A stretch of DNA of 64,000 nucleotides. It comes from an uncultured Rikenellaceae bacterium. GTDB lineage: Bacteria > Bacteroidota > Bacteroidia > Bacteroidales > Rikenellaceae. Under the pieces are notes generated by a model that worked only from the letters and a program-made list of their open reading frames with translations, had not been told where the DNA came from and made no database searches. Positions 44,889 through 54,163 of the stretch are shown piece by piece. Positions within the stretch are counted from its first letter, which is position 1. Each line of letters opens with the position of its first letter. The stretch spans positions 1 through 64,000 of the forward strand of contig CAMQVY010000010.1 in assembly GCA_947038405.1 (NCBI GenBank). The letters run 5' to 3'. The position numbers and the translations under genes were made by a program.

Positions 44889-44944
44889 TAACTATTGTAT
44901 TTTTTGTCAATTAAAATATTGGATCGATTCCAATAACCTTATTA

Positions 44945-44968
44945 CAAAGGTAACGATAATTATCGTTA
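44945..44968 (-). promoter_or_regulatory. thiH promoter -7 box with perfect palindromic operator
   Basis: TACCTTTG on the minus strand (44952-44945) is a consensus -7 box. It is overlapped by two bases by TAACGATAATTATCGTTA (44951-44968), a perfect 18-bp palindrome that fills most of the promoter spacer. The -33 box is weak (TTCG at the right distance). The layout fits repression, or activation, by a dimeric regulator that I cannot name. Confidence 0.7.
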
Positions 44969-45028
44969 GAAACGAATAGAAAAAAATCTAGTTTGTAAAA
45001 ATAATATCTGATATATACCTGTGTTAAA

Positions 45029-45060
45029 TTTGTGTAGTCCAGTAAATATATATATATTTG
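45029..45060 (+). promoter_or_regulatory. Promoter of the TlpA-like gene
   Basis: TTTG (45029-45032), a 20-bp spacer and TATATTTG (45053-45060) match the Bacteroidota consensus. The start near 45067 rules out the upstream GTG at 45064 and supports the ATG at 45088. Confidence 0.78.
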
Positions 45061-45087
45061 TGAGTGAACTATTTAAAATTTAAATGT

Positions 45088-45615
45088 ATGAAAAATAGAA
45101 TTAAATTCCTCTCGATTATATTTGTTCTCTGTATATCTCTAGTGGGTAGAGCGCAGGATACAAGAGGCTATAAGTTAAAAGTTGGAGACAAAGCTCCTAA
45201 TTTTGAACTTCAAACTTCTGATGGTGATAAAATTATGCTTGATGAGTTAAAAGGAAAGGTTGTTATGTTGCAATTTACGGCAACTTGGTGTCGTGTGTGT
45301 ATTGAGGAGATGCCTCATATTGAAAGCGAGATTTGGAATAAATTGAAAGATAACAAAAATTTTGCTCTGTATGGAGTAATGTATAAGCAAGGTGAGCAAG
45401 ATGCTGCTAAGATGAGGAAATTATCTTCGGTAACTTATCCATTGGCACTAGATGGTGATGGATCGATATTCCATAAATTTGCGGATAAAGGTGCTGGGGT
45501 TACACGTAATGTTATCGTTAATAAAGATGGTGAGATCGCATTCCTAACACGCCTTTACAATAAGGATGAGTTCAATGCAATGGTTAAGACTATTAATAAA
45601 TTAATTACAGAATAA
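45088..45615 (+). CDS. TlpA-like extracytoplasmic thioredoxin-fold protein
   Basis: A 175-residue protein from the ATG at 45088 with a signal peptide (about 1-22, ending VGRAQ). The AhpC/TSA-Redoxin fold contains the redox motif WCRVC (C68, C71) in FTATWCRVCIEEMPHIE. The length is normal for a TlpA/ResA-like protein. It probably keeps periplasmic thiols reduced, for example for cytochrome c haem attachment, but no specific client is visible. It is divergent from thiH and has its own promoter. Confidence 0.9.
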   Translation: MKNRIKFLSIIFVLCISLVGRAQDTRGYKLKVGDKAPNFELQTSDGDKIMLDELKGKVVMLQFTATWCRVCIEEMPHIESEIWNKLKDNKNFALYGVMYKQGEQDAAKMRKLSSVTYPLALDGDGSIFHKFADKGAGVTRNVIVNKDGEIAFLTRLYNKDEFNAMVKTINKLITE

Positions 45616-45718
45616 TATCTTTTTTATCCAACATTATTCCTAGCATCAATAGAAAGGCATTATATTTGATTGGTGAGAGGTAATTAACTATGTTGTAAAC
45701 AAATTAAAAAATAAAACT

Positions 45719-46252
45719 ATGGAACAAATAAATTTTTCAGCGCAATTTCCTCGTGTTATAGTATCTATTGTTGTAGGGGCTTTTTTTATACTATTCCCAA
45801 ACTTTTTTGAAAACTTTGTAATGTATATTGTCGGAGGTGTTATCGCTAGTTTAGGTGGTGTTGAACTACTATCTTATTTTATGGCTAAAAAATCATCCTC
45901 AGAGAAACCGCTACCTATTTTAGCTATTTTAGCTGTCATTCTCGGAATCATTATTTTAATAAAAGTTGAGGTATTTACGTCGATTATGATGTTCTCTTTA
46001 GGGTTCATTCTATTAGCAATCGGGTTAGGACAGGTTATTACATACGTAGAGCTGAGAAAGAAATTAGTCGTACCTTCTAAACTTTATATTTCACCTGCAT
46101 TAATCTCTCTATCTGGAGTATTAGCAATTCTTAATCCATTTGGAACAATAAGAGCTCTTGTTGTCTTTTTTGGTGCTGTTATTTTGTTCTCTGCTATTAG
46201 TCAGTTGATTAGTATAATGGTTATTAAAAGAATTAAAAAGGGTAATAACTAG
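45719..46252 (+). CDS. HdeD/DUF308-like membrane protein
   Basis: A 177-residue protein with six hydrophobic helices arranged as three pairs, resembling the DUF308/HdeD family linked to acid resistance in E. coli. The first helix (VIVSIVVGAFFILFPN) and repeated ALVVFFGAVILFSAIS pattern fit. The function in Bacteroidota is unknown. TATATTTG at 45661-45668 may be its -7 box. Its last codon and TAG stop lie within the first of two tandem dispersed repeats. Confidence 0.8.
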   Translation: MEQINFSAQFPRVIVSIVVGAFFILFPNFFENFVMYIVGGVIASLGGVELLSYFMAKKSSSEKPLPILAILAVILGIIILIKVEVFTSIMMFSLGFILLAIGLGQVITYVELRKKLVVPSKLYISPALISLSGVLAILNPFGTIRALVVFFGAVILFSAISQLISIMVIKRIKKGNN

Positions 46253-46298
46253 TCTGTGAACTGCCCTGCTCGGGCGGAGCTGCGTGATCGCAGAGAAC
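46247..46298 (+). repeat. Dispersed repeat, tandem copy 1
   Basis: AACTAGTCTGTGAACTGCC, then CTGCTCGGGCGGAG, then CTGCGTGATCGCAGAGAAC: a full 52-bp copy. Its AACTAG gives the last codon and stop of the HdeD-like gene. It forms stems GCCC/GGGC and CTGCG/CGCAG. Confidence 0.9.
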
Positions 46299-46336
46299 AT
46301 GATTGGGGTTAGTTTGGTTTGTATTGGGATAGATAT

Positions 46337-46388
46337 AACTAGTCTGCGAACTGCCCTACTCGGGCGGAGCTGCGTGATCGCAGAGAAC
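46337..46388 (+). repeat. Dispersed repeat, tandem copy 2
   Basis: A second 52-bp copy, 90 bp downstream of the first and in the same orientation. It differs at only two positions. The last base is 9 bp before the end of the convergent DUF3784 gene. Confidence 0.9.
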
Positions 46389-46396
46389 GGAGTTGG

Positions 46397-47104
46397 CTAG
46401 TTTTGTATGCGTTGGTATATATTTTTAGTGTAGGTTGTGTCCGTTGAATTGAATAGTATCTTCTTTCCATTATTAAGCTCGATATATAGATATGGTGGGT
46501 TCGGTAGTCGAAGGAAAAGGTGACATCTCCCAATCTCATCAAGCGTAAAGTGTCCTTTTAGAATATTACCTAATCCAACGCCATTAATACGAATTTTAAT
46601 GTGAGGGATATTATCTAGTAGCTCTACATTTTTTATTTGGTCTGCTTGGATTGTAATACCATATTTTCCTGTAAACTCTATATTATTTCCAGAGAAAATT
46701 ACTGTTGTTGGTTTAGCGCTATATGAAAATGAAATTGTCATGGCGATTGAAATAACTACAATAATAATTATAGGTAGGTTTCGTTTAAATGTACTCTGTT
46801 TGTTCTGATCGTATTTTTGGGTAATAAGTGTAATGATTAATATCCCAACCATTAAGGGGGCTATTAGTGAGATTGTTGCTGCTATATATAATTTCAGTAA
46901 TGAAAATAGTAACACCCCAATTATGGTTGCAATCCCAGTGATTATAAATCCTTTTTTATATATTGTGGCGATTGATGTAATATCAACATTTTTTCTCTCT
47001 CTGTATGACATTGTGTTGTAACCTGCGAGAGTATTAGGGTATTTTTTAATGAAAAATCCTAATCCAATAATGAAAATCCCAAAAAAAATTCCTGCTAATA
47101 TCAT
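46397..47104 (-). CDS. DUF3784-like membrane protein with C-terminal PH-like region
   Basis: A 235-residue protein. The first 70 residues match DUF3784 (GLGFFIKKYPNTLAGYNTMS, then a second helix), and four hydrophobic helices occupy about 1-130. The remaining ~100 residues form a beta-rich cytoplasmic-like domain (IQADQIKNVELL, PHIKIRINGVGLG, LYIELNNGKKILF) that resembles bacterial PH domains. The role is unknown. It converges on the HdeD-like gene across the tandem repeats. Confidence 0.7.
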   Translation of the reverse strand: MILAGIFFGIFIIGLGFFIKKYPNTLAGYNTMSYRERKNVDITSIATIYKKGFIITGIATIIGVLLFSLLKLYIAATISLIAPLMVGILIITLITQKYDQNKQSTFKRNLPIIIIVVISIAMTISFSYSAKPTTVIFSGNNIEFTGKYGITIQADQIKNVELLDNIPHIKIRINGVGLGNILKGHFTLDEIGRCHLFLRLPNPPYLYIELNNGKKILFNSTDTTYTKNIYQRIQN

Positions 47105-47128
47105 AAAAATCCTTGATTATATATTTTT

Positions 47129-47185
47129 GTTCTCTGCGATTGCGTAGCTTTGCCCTAAAAGGCTAAGTTGCTCACCGCAGAGAAC
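47129..47185. repeat. Dispersed repeat, variant with 10-bp terminal inverted repeat
   Basis: GTTCTCTGCG and CGCAGAGAAC bracket 37 bp that include GTAGCTTTGCCCT. In reverse orientation the left half matches the end of the repeat family (CTACGCAATCGCAGAGAAC). It lies between tsaD and the DUF3784 gene. Confidence 0.7.
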
Positions 47186-47192
47186 ATTTCTA

Positions 47193-48212
47193 TTATAAAC
47201 CCATTTTTGCAATAGGTGTAACGTCAAGTGATGAAAAATCTTTGTTCAAATACTTCCTATATCCAGTAATGGCGATCATAGCCGCATTGTCTGTTGTAAA
47301 TTTAAACTCAGGAATAAAGGTTTCCCACCCTCTTTTTTTGCCCTCATTTGCTATTGCACCTCTTAGTCCAGAATTTGCAGATACTCCACCTGCAATAGCG
47401 ATATTGTTTATTTTGTACTCTTTAGCTGCTTTGATGAGCTTTTTTAGTAGAATGTCAATTATCGTTTGTTGTAGTGATGCGCATAGATCAGCTTTGTTGT
47501 TCTCAATAAACTGGTCGTCATTTGCCATATTATCTCTAAGGAAGTATAGGAATGATGTCTTTAATCCGCTGAAACTGTAGTTGTAACTATCTACTGTTGG
47601 TTTTGCAAATTTAAAACGCTTAGCATCTCCCTCACTCGCAAGTTTGTCTATTACAGGTCCTCCAGGATACGGTAGACCCATGACTTTTGCACATTTGTCA
47701 AATGCCTCACCTGCCGCATCGTCAATTGTAGATCCAATAATCTCCATGTCAAGGTAATCTTTGATGAGAACTATTTGAGTATGTCCACCTGAAACGAGTA
47801 GACATAGGAATGGAAACGATGGGTGTTCAACTTTTTTATCTGGTAAGTCGATAAAATGTGATAAAATATGACCTTGCAAGTGATTTACCTCCACCATTGG
47901 AATGTTTTTTGCAATTGAAAGTCCTTTAGTAAACGAGACTCCAACAAGAAGTGATCCAAGAAGTCCTGGTCCTCGAGTAAAGGCGATTGCATCTACATTG
48001 TCAATTGTTAAACCTGCATCTTTCAATGCTGCGTCTACAACGGGGATGATATTCTGTTGGTGTGCTCTTGATGCTAGTTCGGGAACAACACCTCCATATT
48101 TAACGTGAACTTCTTGATTTGCAATGATATTGGAGAGTAATACTCCATTTTGAATGATAGCAGCTGAAGTGTCATCACATGAAGATTCTATACCTAAGAT
48201 TGTAATGTCCAT
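47193..48212 (-). CDS. tsaD: tRNA threonylcarbamoyladenosine synthase subunit TsaD
   Basis: A 339-residue ASKHA-fold enzyme that transfers threonylcarbamoyl to A37 of tRNAs reading ANN codons. The metal-binding histidines H111 and H115 (NHLQGHILSHF), the N-terminal GIESSCDDTSAAI and the GGPVIDKLA and NIAIAGGVSANSGLR signatures are complete. It is divergent from the TamB-like gene, sharing an 80-bp spacer. Confidence 0.97.
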   Translation of the reverse strand: MDITILGIESSCDDTSAAIIQNGVLLSNIIANQEVHVKYGGVVPELASRAHQQNIIPVVDAALKDAGLTIDNVDAIAFTRGPGLLGSLLVGVSFTKGLSIAKNIPMVEVNHLQGHILSHFIDLPDKKVEHPSFPFLCLLVSGGHTQIVLIKDYLDMEIIGSTIDDAAGEAFDKCAKVMGLPYPGGPVIDKLASEGDAKRFKFAKPTVDSYNYSFSGLKTSFLYFLRDNMANDDQFIENNKADLCASLQQTIIDILLKKLIKAAKEYKINNIAIAGGVSANSGLRGAIANEGKKRGWETFIPEFKFTTDNAAMIAITGYRKYLNKDFSSLDVTPIAKMGL

Positions 48213-48226
48213 ATTGATTGCTTTAT

Positions 48227-48260
48227 TTTGCTTAAAATTGCTAAATTTTTAATATATTTG
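48227..48260 (+). promoter_or_regulatory. Promoter of the TamB-like gene
   Basis: TATATTTG (48253-48260) is a perfect -7 box. TTTG (48227-48230) lies 22 bp upstream, slightly longer than the usual spacing. Confidence 0.6.
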
Positions 48261-48292
48261 TAAGTTATTTCTACTCAATTTATGCTAAACCG

Positions 48293-51200
48293 ATGAGCAA
48301 AGTTATAAAAATATTAGTTTCTTTACTATCTTATCTAATTTTAGGTGCGATATTATTCATTATTACCCTATTTTTACTTCTGCAAATCAATTTAGTTCAG
48401 AACTATCTTGTTGATAAAGCTACATCTTTTATTAGTGGAAAATTAGATACGGAAGTTAGTATCGGTCGGATTGACCTTAAACTAAATAGTGGGCTAGTTG
48501 TCGAAGATATATATATTGAAGATCTCCAAAAGGATACTTTGATTTATGCTGCGAATCTTACTGTTTCTATGGATATTCTTGAGCTTATGAGTGGCGAAAT
48601 ATCTATTGGTGATGTGTCGTTGAATGATGTTCAGTTTAATCTAATTCAGAGGGAGGTTGGAGCATCTAACCTTAAACAGCTTCTAATGAAGTTGAAAAGC
48701 TCGGATAAGAGTGAAAAAGCGAACTTTAAAATGTTCGCAAAAGGATTAGAGATTAATAATCTTAACTTTATACATACAAAAATTGATATACCTCATCGTG
48801 ATTATGGGGTGAATTTTGCTGACTTAGAGGTAACCAATTTTAGCCTCAAGGCGCATGATATATCTATAATAAATGATAGTGTATCTGTCGTGATTGATAA
48901 TCTTGCACTTCATGAGAAGTCGGGGTTCACAGTAAATGAACTCTCCTCTTTAGGATTCAATATATCTTCACATGGTATATATTTTGAGAATCTTGCACTA
49001 AAATCGAATATATCTGATGTAAATCTCCCCTATTTAAGTCTTGTTAGTGATGGATGGGATGATTATAGTGACTTTATAAATAAAGTTATTATGGATGGTG
49101 AGATTATTGACTCTAGGATCGATTTTGCTACGATAGCATATTTTGCACCAACTCTTAAAGAGTGGAAGAGTGTATTGAATGATGTAAATGCATCTATATA
49201 TGGTACTGTTGCAGATATGAAAGGCTCTGTTCAGAATGTATCTACATTGGAGACTAGCGTTAAGGCTAAATATAGCATCAAAGGTATTCCTAATATTAAA
49301 AAAACTCACTTCTCTTTGGATATCGATCGATTGCAGACTTCGGTTGAGGATGCAAAGTTTATAATGAAAGATATTACTGGTAAACCATTTACAGCATTAG
49401 ATAAATTTGAATCTAAATTAAATAACTTAACTCTGGTGGGGAAGTTTAATGGAGAGTTGAATAATTTTTCATCTGATTTGAAATTGACAACTAAATATGG
49501 TGTTGTAGAGGTGGATGCAGGGCTATATCCAAATGCTGAATCTGACTATAAAATTGAAGGTAATGTTAATATTGATAACTTTAATTTAGGGCGATTTCTC
49601 AACTCTAAAAGTCTTGGATTAGTTTCGTTGAGTAGTACCTTGAGTGGTAGTATAACATCTATGTCTGAAATGAAGATAGATACAGATGCTAAAATCAAAT
49701 TATTGGAGTATAAGCAGTACAACTATAACAACATCAATATGGCTGGCATCTGGCATAATCATATGTTTGTTGGTGCACTATCTTCGAGTGATCCGAACTT
49801 AGATTTCTCGTTTGATGGAGTTTTAGATTTCTCAACAGATATTCCAAAATATAATTTTGATTTAGATCTTGTAAGAGCTAATTTAAGCCGTTTGAATATA
49901 AATAAATTGGACTCTATTTCAGTGTTAAACTGTAAAGTAGTGGCTAATGCGAGTGGAACAACACTAGATGATATTAATGGTCGTATTGAAGTTAGTGGTT
50001 TAAAGTATATAAATAACATAGATACTATAAAAACCGAAAGTATAGTACTGATTGGTGAGAATAGTGACTCTAGTAAACACCTTGCGCTAAACTCTACATT
50101 TGCAGATGTAGAGTTTAGAAGTAAGACCTCATATTTAGAGTTGTTTGACTATATGAAGGATGTGTTAGATATTTATCTGCCAACTTTAAAGGATAAAAAA
50201 GTTGAAAGTTATATGACAACATCTGCTGATAGTGTAGTTGATATTAATAACTACTCTCTATTGAAAATTAATGTTAAAGAGACAAGTAATTTATCAACGG
50301 TATTAATCCCAGGTCTTTATGTTGCAGAGGGGACTAAAGCCTCTTTATTACTAAACTCAGCAGCACGTACAGTTGCCATATATGTTAAGTCTGATTATGT
50401 AGAGTATAATGACTTTTTAGCCTATGGACTTGATATTAATACTCGTAATCAAGGAGATTCACTTGTTTTATACGCTGGAGCTAAAGAGCTATATGCTAAG
50501 GCGATGTATATGCCTAATTTCTCGGTTCTTGGTGGAGCTAAAAATAATACAATTAGCTTGGCTACAAAATTCAATAATACGGATAATGGTCGTAGTGCAT
50601 TAATTGGTATTACATCGTTTGTTGAGCGTAATAATGAAACGAATATACCGCAGTTGAGAATAAAGTTTACACCATCATATTTGAGAGATAAAAAACAGAC
50701 ATGGAGTATCTTGTCAGATGATATAGTTTATGACACAACTGGTGTATCTATCGGTGATTTTAGAGTTGTAAATAAGGATCAAAAATTGATATTTAATGGA
50801 GTTGCATCTAAGAGTGAAAGTGATACATTAAGGGTGAGTTTGTCAAATTTTAATATTACACCACTTAGTCAAATAACTGAGACGATGGGGTATAAGATTA
50901 AAGGTTTGATAAGTGGCGAGGCATACATGGTATCTGTGATGGGGAATGGGCTTGTTGATGCTGGTGTACAATTTGATAGTTTGATGCTAAATGATATATT
51001 ATTGCCCACAGTTAAATTTAATAGTACATGGGACTCGCAAAGAGATAGATTGAATGTCAACCTATTAAGAACGGATAATAGGGACTCTATAATTACGGGG
51101 TATTATAGCCCAAAGGATAAGGTATATAGTGCAGATGTTAAGATGAAAGATATACCTATCTCTATTTTAGATCCGTTGTTGAAGGGTGTTTTGGAGGATA

Positions 51201-52828
51201 CAAAGGGTAGTGCAGATTTAGATGTTGTTGTATCTGGTCTCGGTGCTCAGATGTCGATGAATGGCGGTATCACGGTTTCAAAATTCAGTACACTTATTGA
51301 CTTCACTAATGTGAGGTACTCAATGGATACAGCATATATAGATGTTAAAAATAGTGTATTAAAACTCTCTAATGCAAAAGTATTTGATCCAAAGGGTAAC
51401 TCCGCTGGGTTTGGATTGAACTTAGATCTAAGTAATTTTGCAAACATTAAATATGATTTGACAATTTTACCAAAGAATTTAATGGTGCTAAATACTAATA
51501 TGAAGCAGAATGATCTATTTTATGGTTCAGTATACGCTAGTGGTGCGGCAACGATTAAGGGAGATAAGGGTGGAGTTGATATGGATATTCGAGCAACAAC
51601 AGCAGATAAATCACAGTTTTTTCTTCCACTTACAGGTAAAAGTAACGCCTCCACAGCAAACTTTATAGTTTTTGAAGATGTTAACAAGGAAAAGGAGTCT
51701 TTTGATGGTTATAACAGACTGCACCGAAAGAGGTTAATGCTCCAAAAAGATAAAAAAACAAAAGTTGGTAGTGCGCCAAATATGAATATTAATTTGGCAA
51801 TTAATGTTTTGTCTAACACTGATTTGCAAGTATTAATTGATCCAACTGTCGGAGATGCTATAAAAGCGAATGGTAATGGAATATTTAATCTTGTTATTAA
51901 TCCATCGAAAAATATATTTTCGATGATAGGAGACTACGAAATTACATCAGGTAGTTATCTTTTAACGCTGCAAAATATTATAAATAAGAAGTTTACCATT
52001 GAGCCAGGTAGTACAATAAAGTGGACTGGAGATCCAATAAATGCACTGTTAGATATTACAGCTGTATATAGTCTTAAAACCTCTTTAGCTCCGCTGGGAG
52101 GAGATATGGCAGGTACTGTTCCTGTTGAGTGTCAAATATTTTTGAAAGATAGATTATCACAGCCCAGTGTTACTTTTGGCGTAAAGGTTCCAAATGCAGA
52201 TACTGAGGTTCAAAATTTGGTTAGTCAGCTGTTGAATACTCAAGATATGATATCAAGGCAGTTTTTCTGGTTATTGGCGATAAATAGTTTCTACACAGAT
52301 GCTGCGATAAGTGGTGGTAGTATGGGTGCAGGAGCGGGTAGTGCAACTGGTTTTGAATTTTTGTCAAGTCAAATTAGTAACTGGATTTCATCTGATAAAT
52401 TTAATATTGGTATTAGGTATAAGCCTAAGGGAGATATGTCTTCGGATGAGGTTAATGTCGATTTTTCTACACAATTATTTAGTAATCGTGTGTTGCTGGA
52501 GGTTGAGGGGAATTATGAAGCTGGAAATACTCCATCTGTGTCAGGAACGGAGAGTGATATTCCTATTAGTGGAGACTTCTATTTGACTTGGATTATAGAC
52601 AAGAGTGATAACTTGAGGGCTAAAGTTTTCTCTCGTACAATGGATACATTCGATGAGAACGATGGACTTCAGGAGAATGGGGTCGGTGTATATTATAAAG
52701 CAAGTTTTAATGTCTTTAGAGATGTTATTGATGCTATTAAAAAGAGATTTTCATATGTGGAGCGAAATAATAGGCTAAAAATTAGGCAGGAAAAACGAGC
52801 TGCAAGACGAAATGAGACAAAGGAATAG
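48293..52828 (+). CDS. tamB: TamB-like translocation and assembly protein (DUF490)
   Basis: A 1511-residue envelope protein with an N-terminal membrane helix (about 5-32) and a very long beta-rich body of AsmA/TamB-type repeats, ending in the conserved DUF490/TamB domain (about 1000-1511). In proteobacteria TamB bridges the two membranes and helps outer-membrane protein assembly or phospholipid transport. No TamA/Omp85 partner lies adjacent. The start overlaps a four-codon open frame (48282-48296) by ATGA. The exact start is likely the ATG at 48293. Confidence 0.9.
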   Translation: MSKVIKILVSLLSYLILGAILFIITLFLLLQINLVQNYLVDKATSFISGKLDTEVSIGRIDLKLNSGLVVEDIYIEDLQKDTLIYAANLTVSMDILELMSGEISIGDVSLNDVQFNLIQREVGASNLKQLLMKLKSSDKSEKANFKMFAKGLEINNLNFIHTKIDIPHRDYGVNFADLEVTNFSLKAHDISIINDSVSVVIDNLALHEKSGFTVNELSSLGFNISSHGIYFENLALKSNISDVNLPYLSLVSDGWDDYSDFINKVIMDGEIIDSRIDFATIAYFAPTLKEWKSVLNDVNASIYGTVADMKGSVQNVSTLETSVKAKYSIKGIPNIKKTHFSLDIDRLQTSVEDAKFIMKDITGKPFTALDKFESKLNNLTLVGKFNGELNNFSSDLKLTTKYGVVEVDAGLYPNAESDYKIEGNVNIDNFNLGRFLNSKSLGLVSLSSTLSGSITSMSEMKIDTDAKIKLLEYKQYNYNNINMAGIWHNHMFVGALSSSDPNLDFSFDGVLDFSTDIPKYNFDLDLVRANLSRLNINKLDSISVLNCKVVANASGTTLDDINGRIEVSGLKYINNIDTIKTESIVLIGENSDSSKHLALNSTFADVEFRSKTSYLELFDYMKDVLDIYLPTLKDKKVESYMTTSADSVVDINNYSLLKINVKETSNLSTVLIPGLYVAEGTKASLLLNSAARTVAIYVKSDYVEYNDFLAYGLDINTRNQGDSLVLYAGAKELYAKAMYMPNFSVLGGAKNNTISLATKFNNTDNGRSALIGITSFVERNNETNIPQLRIKFTPSYLRDKKQTWSILSDDIVYDTTGVSIGDFRVVNKDQKLIFNGVASKSESDTLRVSLSNFNITPLSQITETMGYKIKGLISGEAYMVSVMGNGLVDAGVQFDSLMLNDILLPTVKFNSTWDSQRDRLNVNLLRTDNRDSIITGYYSPKDKVYSADVKMKDIPISILDPLLKGVLEDTKGSADLDVVVSGLGAQMSMNGGITVSKFSTLIDFTNVRYSMDTAYIDVKNSVLKLSNAKVFDPKGNSAGFGLNLDLSNFANIKYDLTILPKNLMVLNTNMKQNDLFYGSVYASGAATIKGDKGGVDMDIRATTADKSQFFLPLTGKSNASTANFIVFEDVNKEKESFDGYNRLHRKRLMLQKDKKTKVGSAPNMNINLAINVLSNTDLQVLIDPTVGDAIKANGNGIFNLVINPSKNIFSMIGDYEITSGSYLLTLQNIINKKFTIEPGSTIKWTGDPINALLDITAVYSLKTSLAPLGGDMAGTVPVECQIFLKDRLSQPSVTFGVKVPNADTEVQNLVSQLLNTQDMISRQFFWLLAINSFYTDAAISGGSMGAGAGSATGFEFLSSQISNWISSDKFNIGIRYKPKGDMSSDEVNVDFSTQLFSNRVLLEVEGNYEAGNTPSVSGTESDIPISGDFYLTWIIDKSDNLRAKVFSRTMDTFDENDGLQENGVGVYYKASFNVFRDVIDAIKKRFSYVERNNRLKIRQEKRAARRNETKE

Positions 52829-53049
52829 AGATGTGAGTATGTTTCTATCTGTGATTTTATCTTTGAGAGCATTTTGTTATGTTTTGGGTTTAAGGTGTTG
52901 TAGGTCAGGGTGTTGTGGTTCTTGGTGTGAATGTTTAATGAAAATTATTAGGAAATATAAATAATTTCTAATAATTAATTGGTATATTAGCGACAATTAT
53001 TTTTTAAGAGCAAAATCTAAATAAAAATCTAAATAAATTATTTAAAATT

Positions 53050-53754
53050 ATGAGTATGTTTTTGCAAGCTACAAATGTAGCAGACACAGCAGCCATGTCA
53101 GAGATGATTGCTGAAGAGAGTGTAACAACGATGGGATTAGCCGAATTATTTATGGCTGGTGGATGGTTAATGTGGCCATTAATTGCTCTTGGAGCTGTTA
53201 CTATATTTATATTTGTTGAGCGATTTATCGCAATTCGTCAGGCATCAAGTATGGATATGAACTTTATGAATAGAATTAGAGACAATATTTATGAGGGTAA
53301 AGTTGCTACTGCAATTGATCTTTGTAAGTCGACAAATACTCCTATTGCTCGTATGATAACTAAAGGTATTGAGCGTATTGGACGCCCAATGGCTGATGTA
53401 CAAAATGCTATCGAAAATGTTGCGAATCTTGAGGTTTCAAGACTTGAAAATGGATTGCCATTTTTAGCAACTATCTCTGGAGGTGCTCCTATGATTGGTT
53501 TCTTGGGAACTGTTATTGGTATGGTTCAGGCATTTATGAATCTATCACAAGCTGGAGGTACTGTTGATTTGAGTATGTTGTCGCAAGGTATGTATGTTGC
53601 TATGGTAACAACTGTTGCGGGTCTATCTGTTGGTATTCCAGCATATTTCGGATACAACTACCTTGTTGCTCGTATCGAAAAACTTGTATTCCAAATGGAG
53701 GCAAATTCAATTGCGTTTATGGATATTTTGAACCAACCAGTAGATAAACGATAA
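53050..53754 (+). CDS. exbB: MotA/TolQ/ExbB proton channel family protein
   Basis: A 234-residue inner-membrane subunit with three helices (about 34-58, 143-165 and 183-207) and a cytoplasmic loop between the first two. TISGGAPMIGFLGTVIGMVQAF is the family signature. With ExbD it uses the proton gradient to energise TonB. The gene is the first of exbB-exbD-tonB, 4 bp before exbD. The first 25 residues precede the first helix and are periplasmic. Confidence 0.95.
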   Translation: MSMFLQATNVADTAAMSEMIAEESVTTMGLAELFMAGGWLMWPLIALGAVTIFIFVERFIAIRQASSMDMNFMNRIRDNIYEGKVATAIDLCKSTNTPIARMITKGIERIGRPMADVQNAIENVANLEVSRLENGLPFLATISGGAPMIGFLGTVIGMVQAFMNLSQAGGTVDLSMLSQGMYVAMVTTVAGLSVGIPAYFGYNYLVARIEKLVFQMEANSIAFMDILNQPVDKR

Positions 53755-53758
53755 TATT

Positions 53759-54151
53759 ATGGCAATTAAGAGAGGATCAAAAGTTGATAAAACTTTTAGT
53801 GCCGCATCAATGACAGACCTAATGTTTCTACTTCTTATTTTTCTATTGGTAGCAACGACTTTGATAAATCCGAATGCGATTAAGTTGACTCTGCCTAAGG
53901 GTAGCAATAAGGTTAAGGAGAAGGCATATACTTCAGTCTCGATAACCGCAGATTTAAAGTATTACGTGGAGAGAGATGCTGTTACTTTTAATGAATTAGA
54001 GGGAGTGTTGAAACAAAAACTAGCTGGTAAAGAGGATCCTGTTATATCTTTACACTGTGATCAAAGTGTTCCTTTTGGAGAGGTAATAAAGTTCCATGAG
54101 ATCGCTTTGAAGAATAATTTTAAAATAATGGCAGCTATTAGGCCAAAATAA
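53759..54151 (+). CDS. exbD: Biopolymer transport protein ExbD/TolR
   Basis: A 130-residue protein with one membrane helix (about 20-42) that holds the channel aspartate in SMTDLMFLLLIFLLVATT. A periplasmic domain follows. The length is typical. It lies between exbB and tonB, 4 and 12 bp away respectively, as in a dedicated TonB energising operon. Confidence 0.95.
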   Translation: MAIKRGSKVDKTFSAASMTDLMFLLLIFLLVATTLINPNAIKLTLPKGSNKVKEKAYTSVSITADLKYYVERDAVTFNELEGVLKQKLAGKEDPVISLHCDQSVPFGEVIKFHEIALKNNFKIMAAIRPK

Positions 54152-54163
54152 GGTAGGTTAAAG

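Noticed and set aside
44889-45030. Possible TPP riboswitch upstream of thiH
   Set aside because: The leader between the predicted start and the ATG is only about 55 nt, and I find no THI-box sequences; a palindromic operator is present instead.
46247-46388. Two direct repeats as a minimal CRISPR array
   Set aside because: Only two units, each 52 bp, with the same sequence dispersed singly elsewhere and no cas genes.
46339-46542. Small minus-strand open frame over the second tandem repeat
   Set aside because: It overlaps the DUF3784 gene in another frame and is mostly repeat sequence; no family resemblance.
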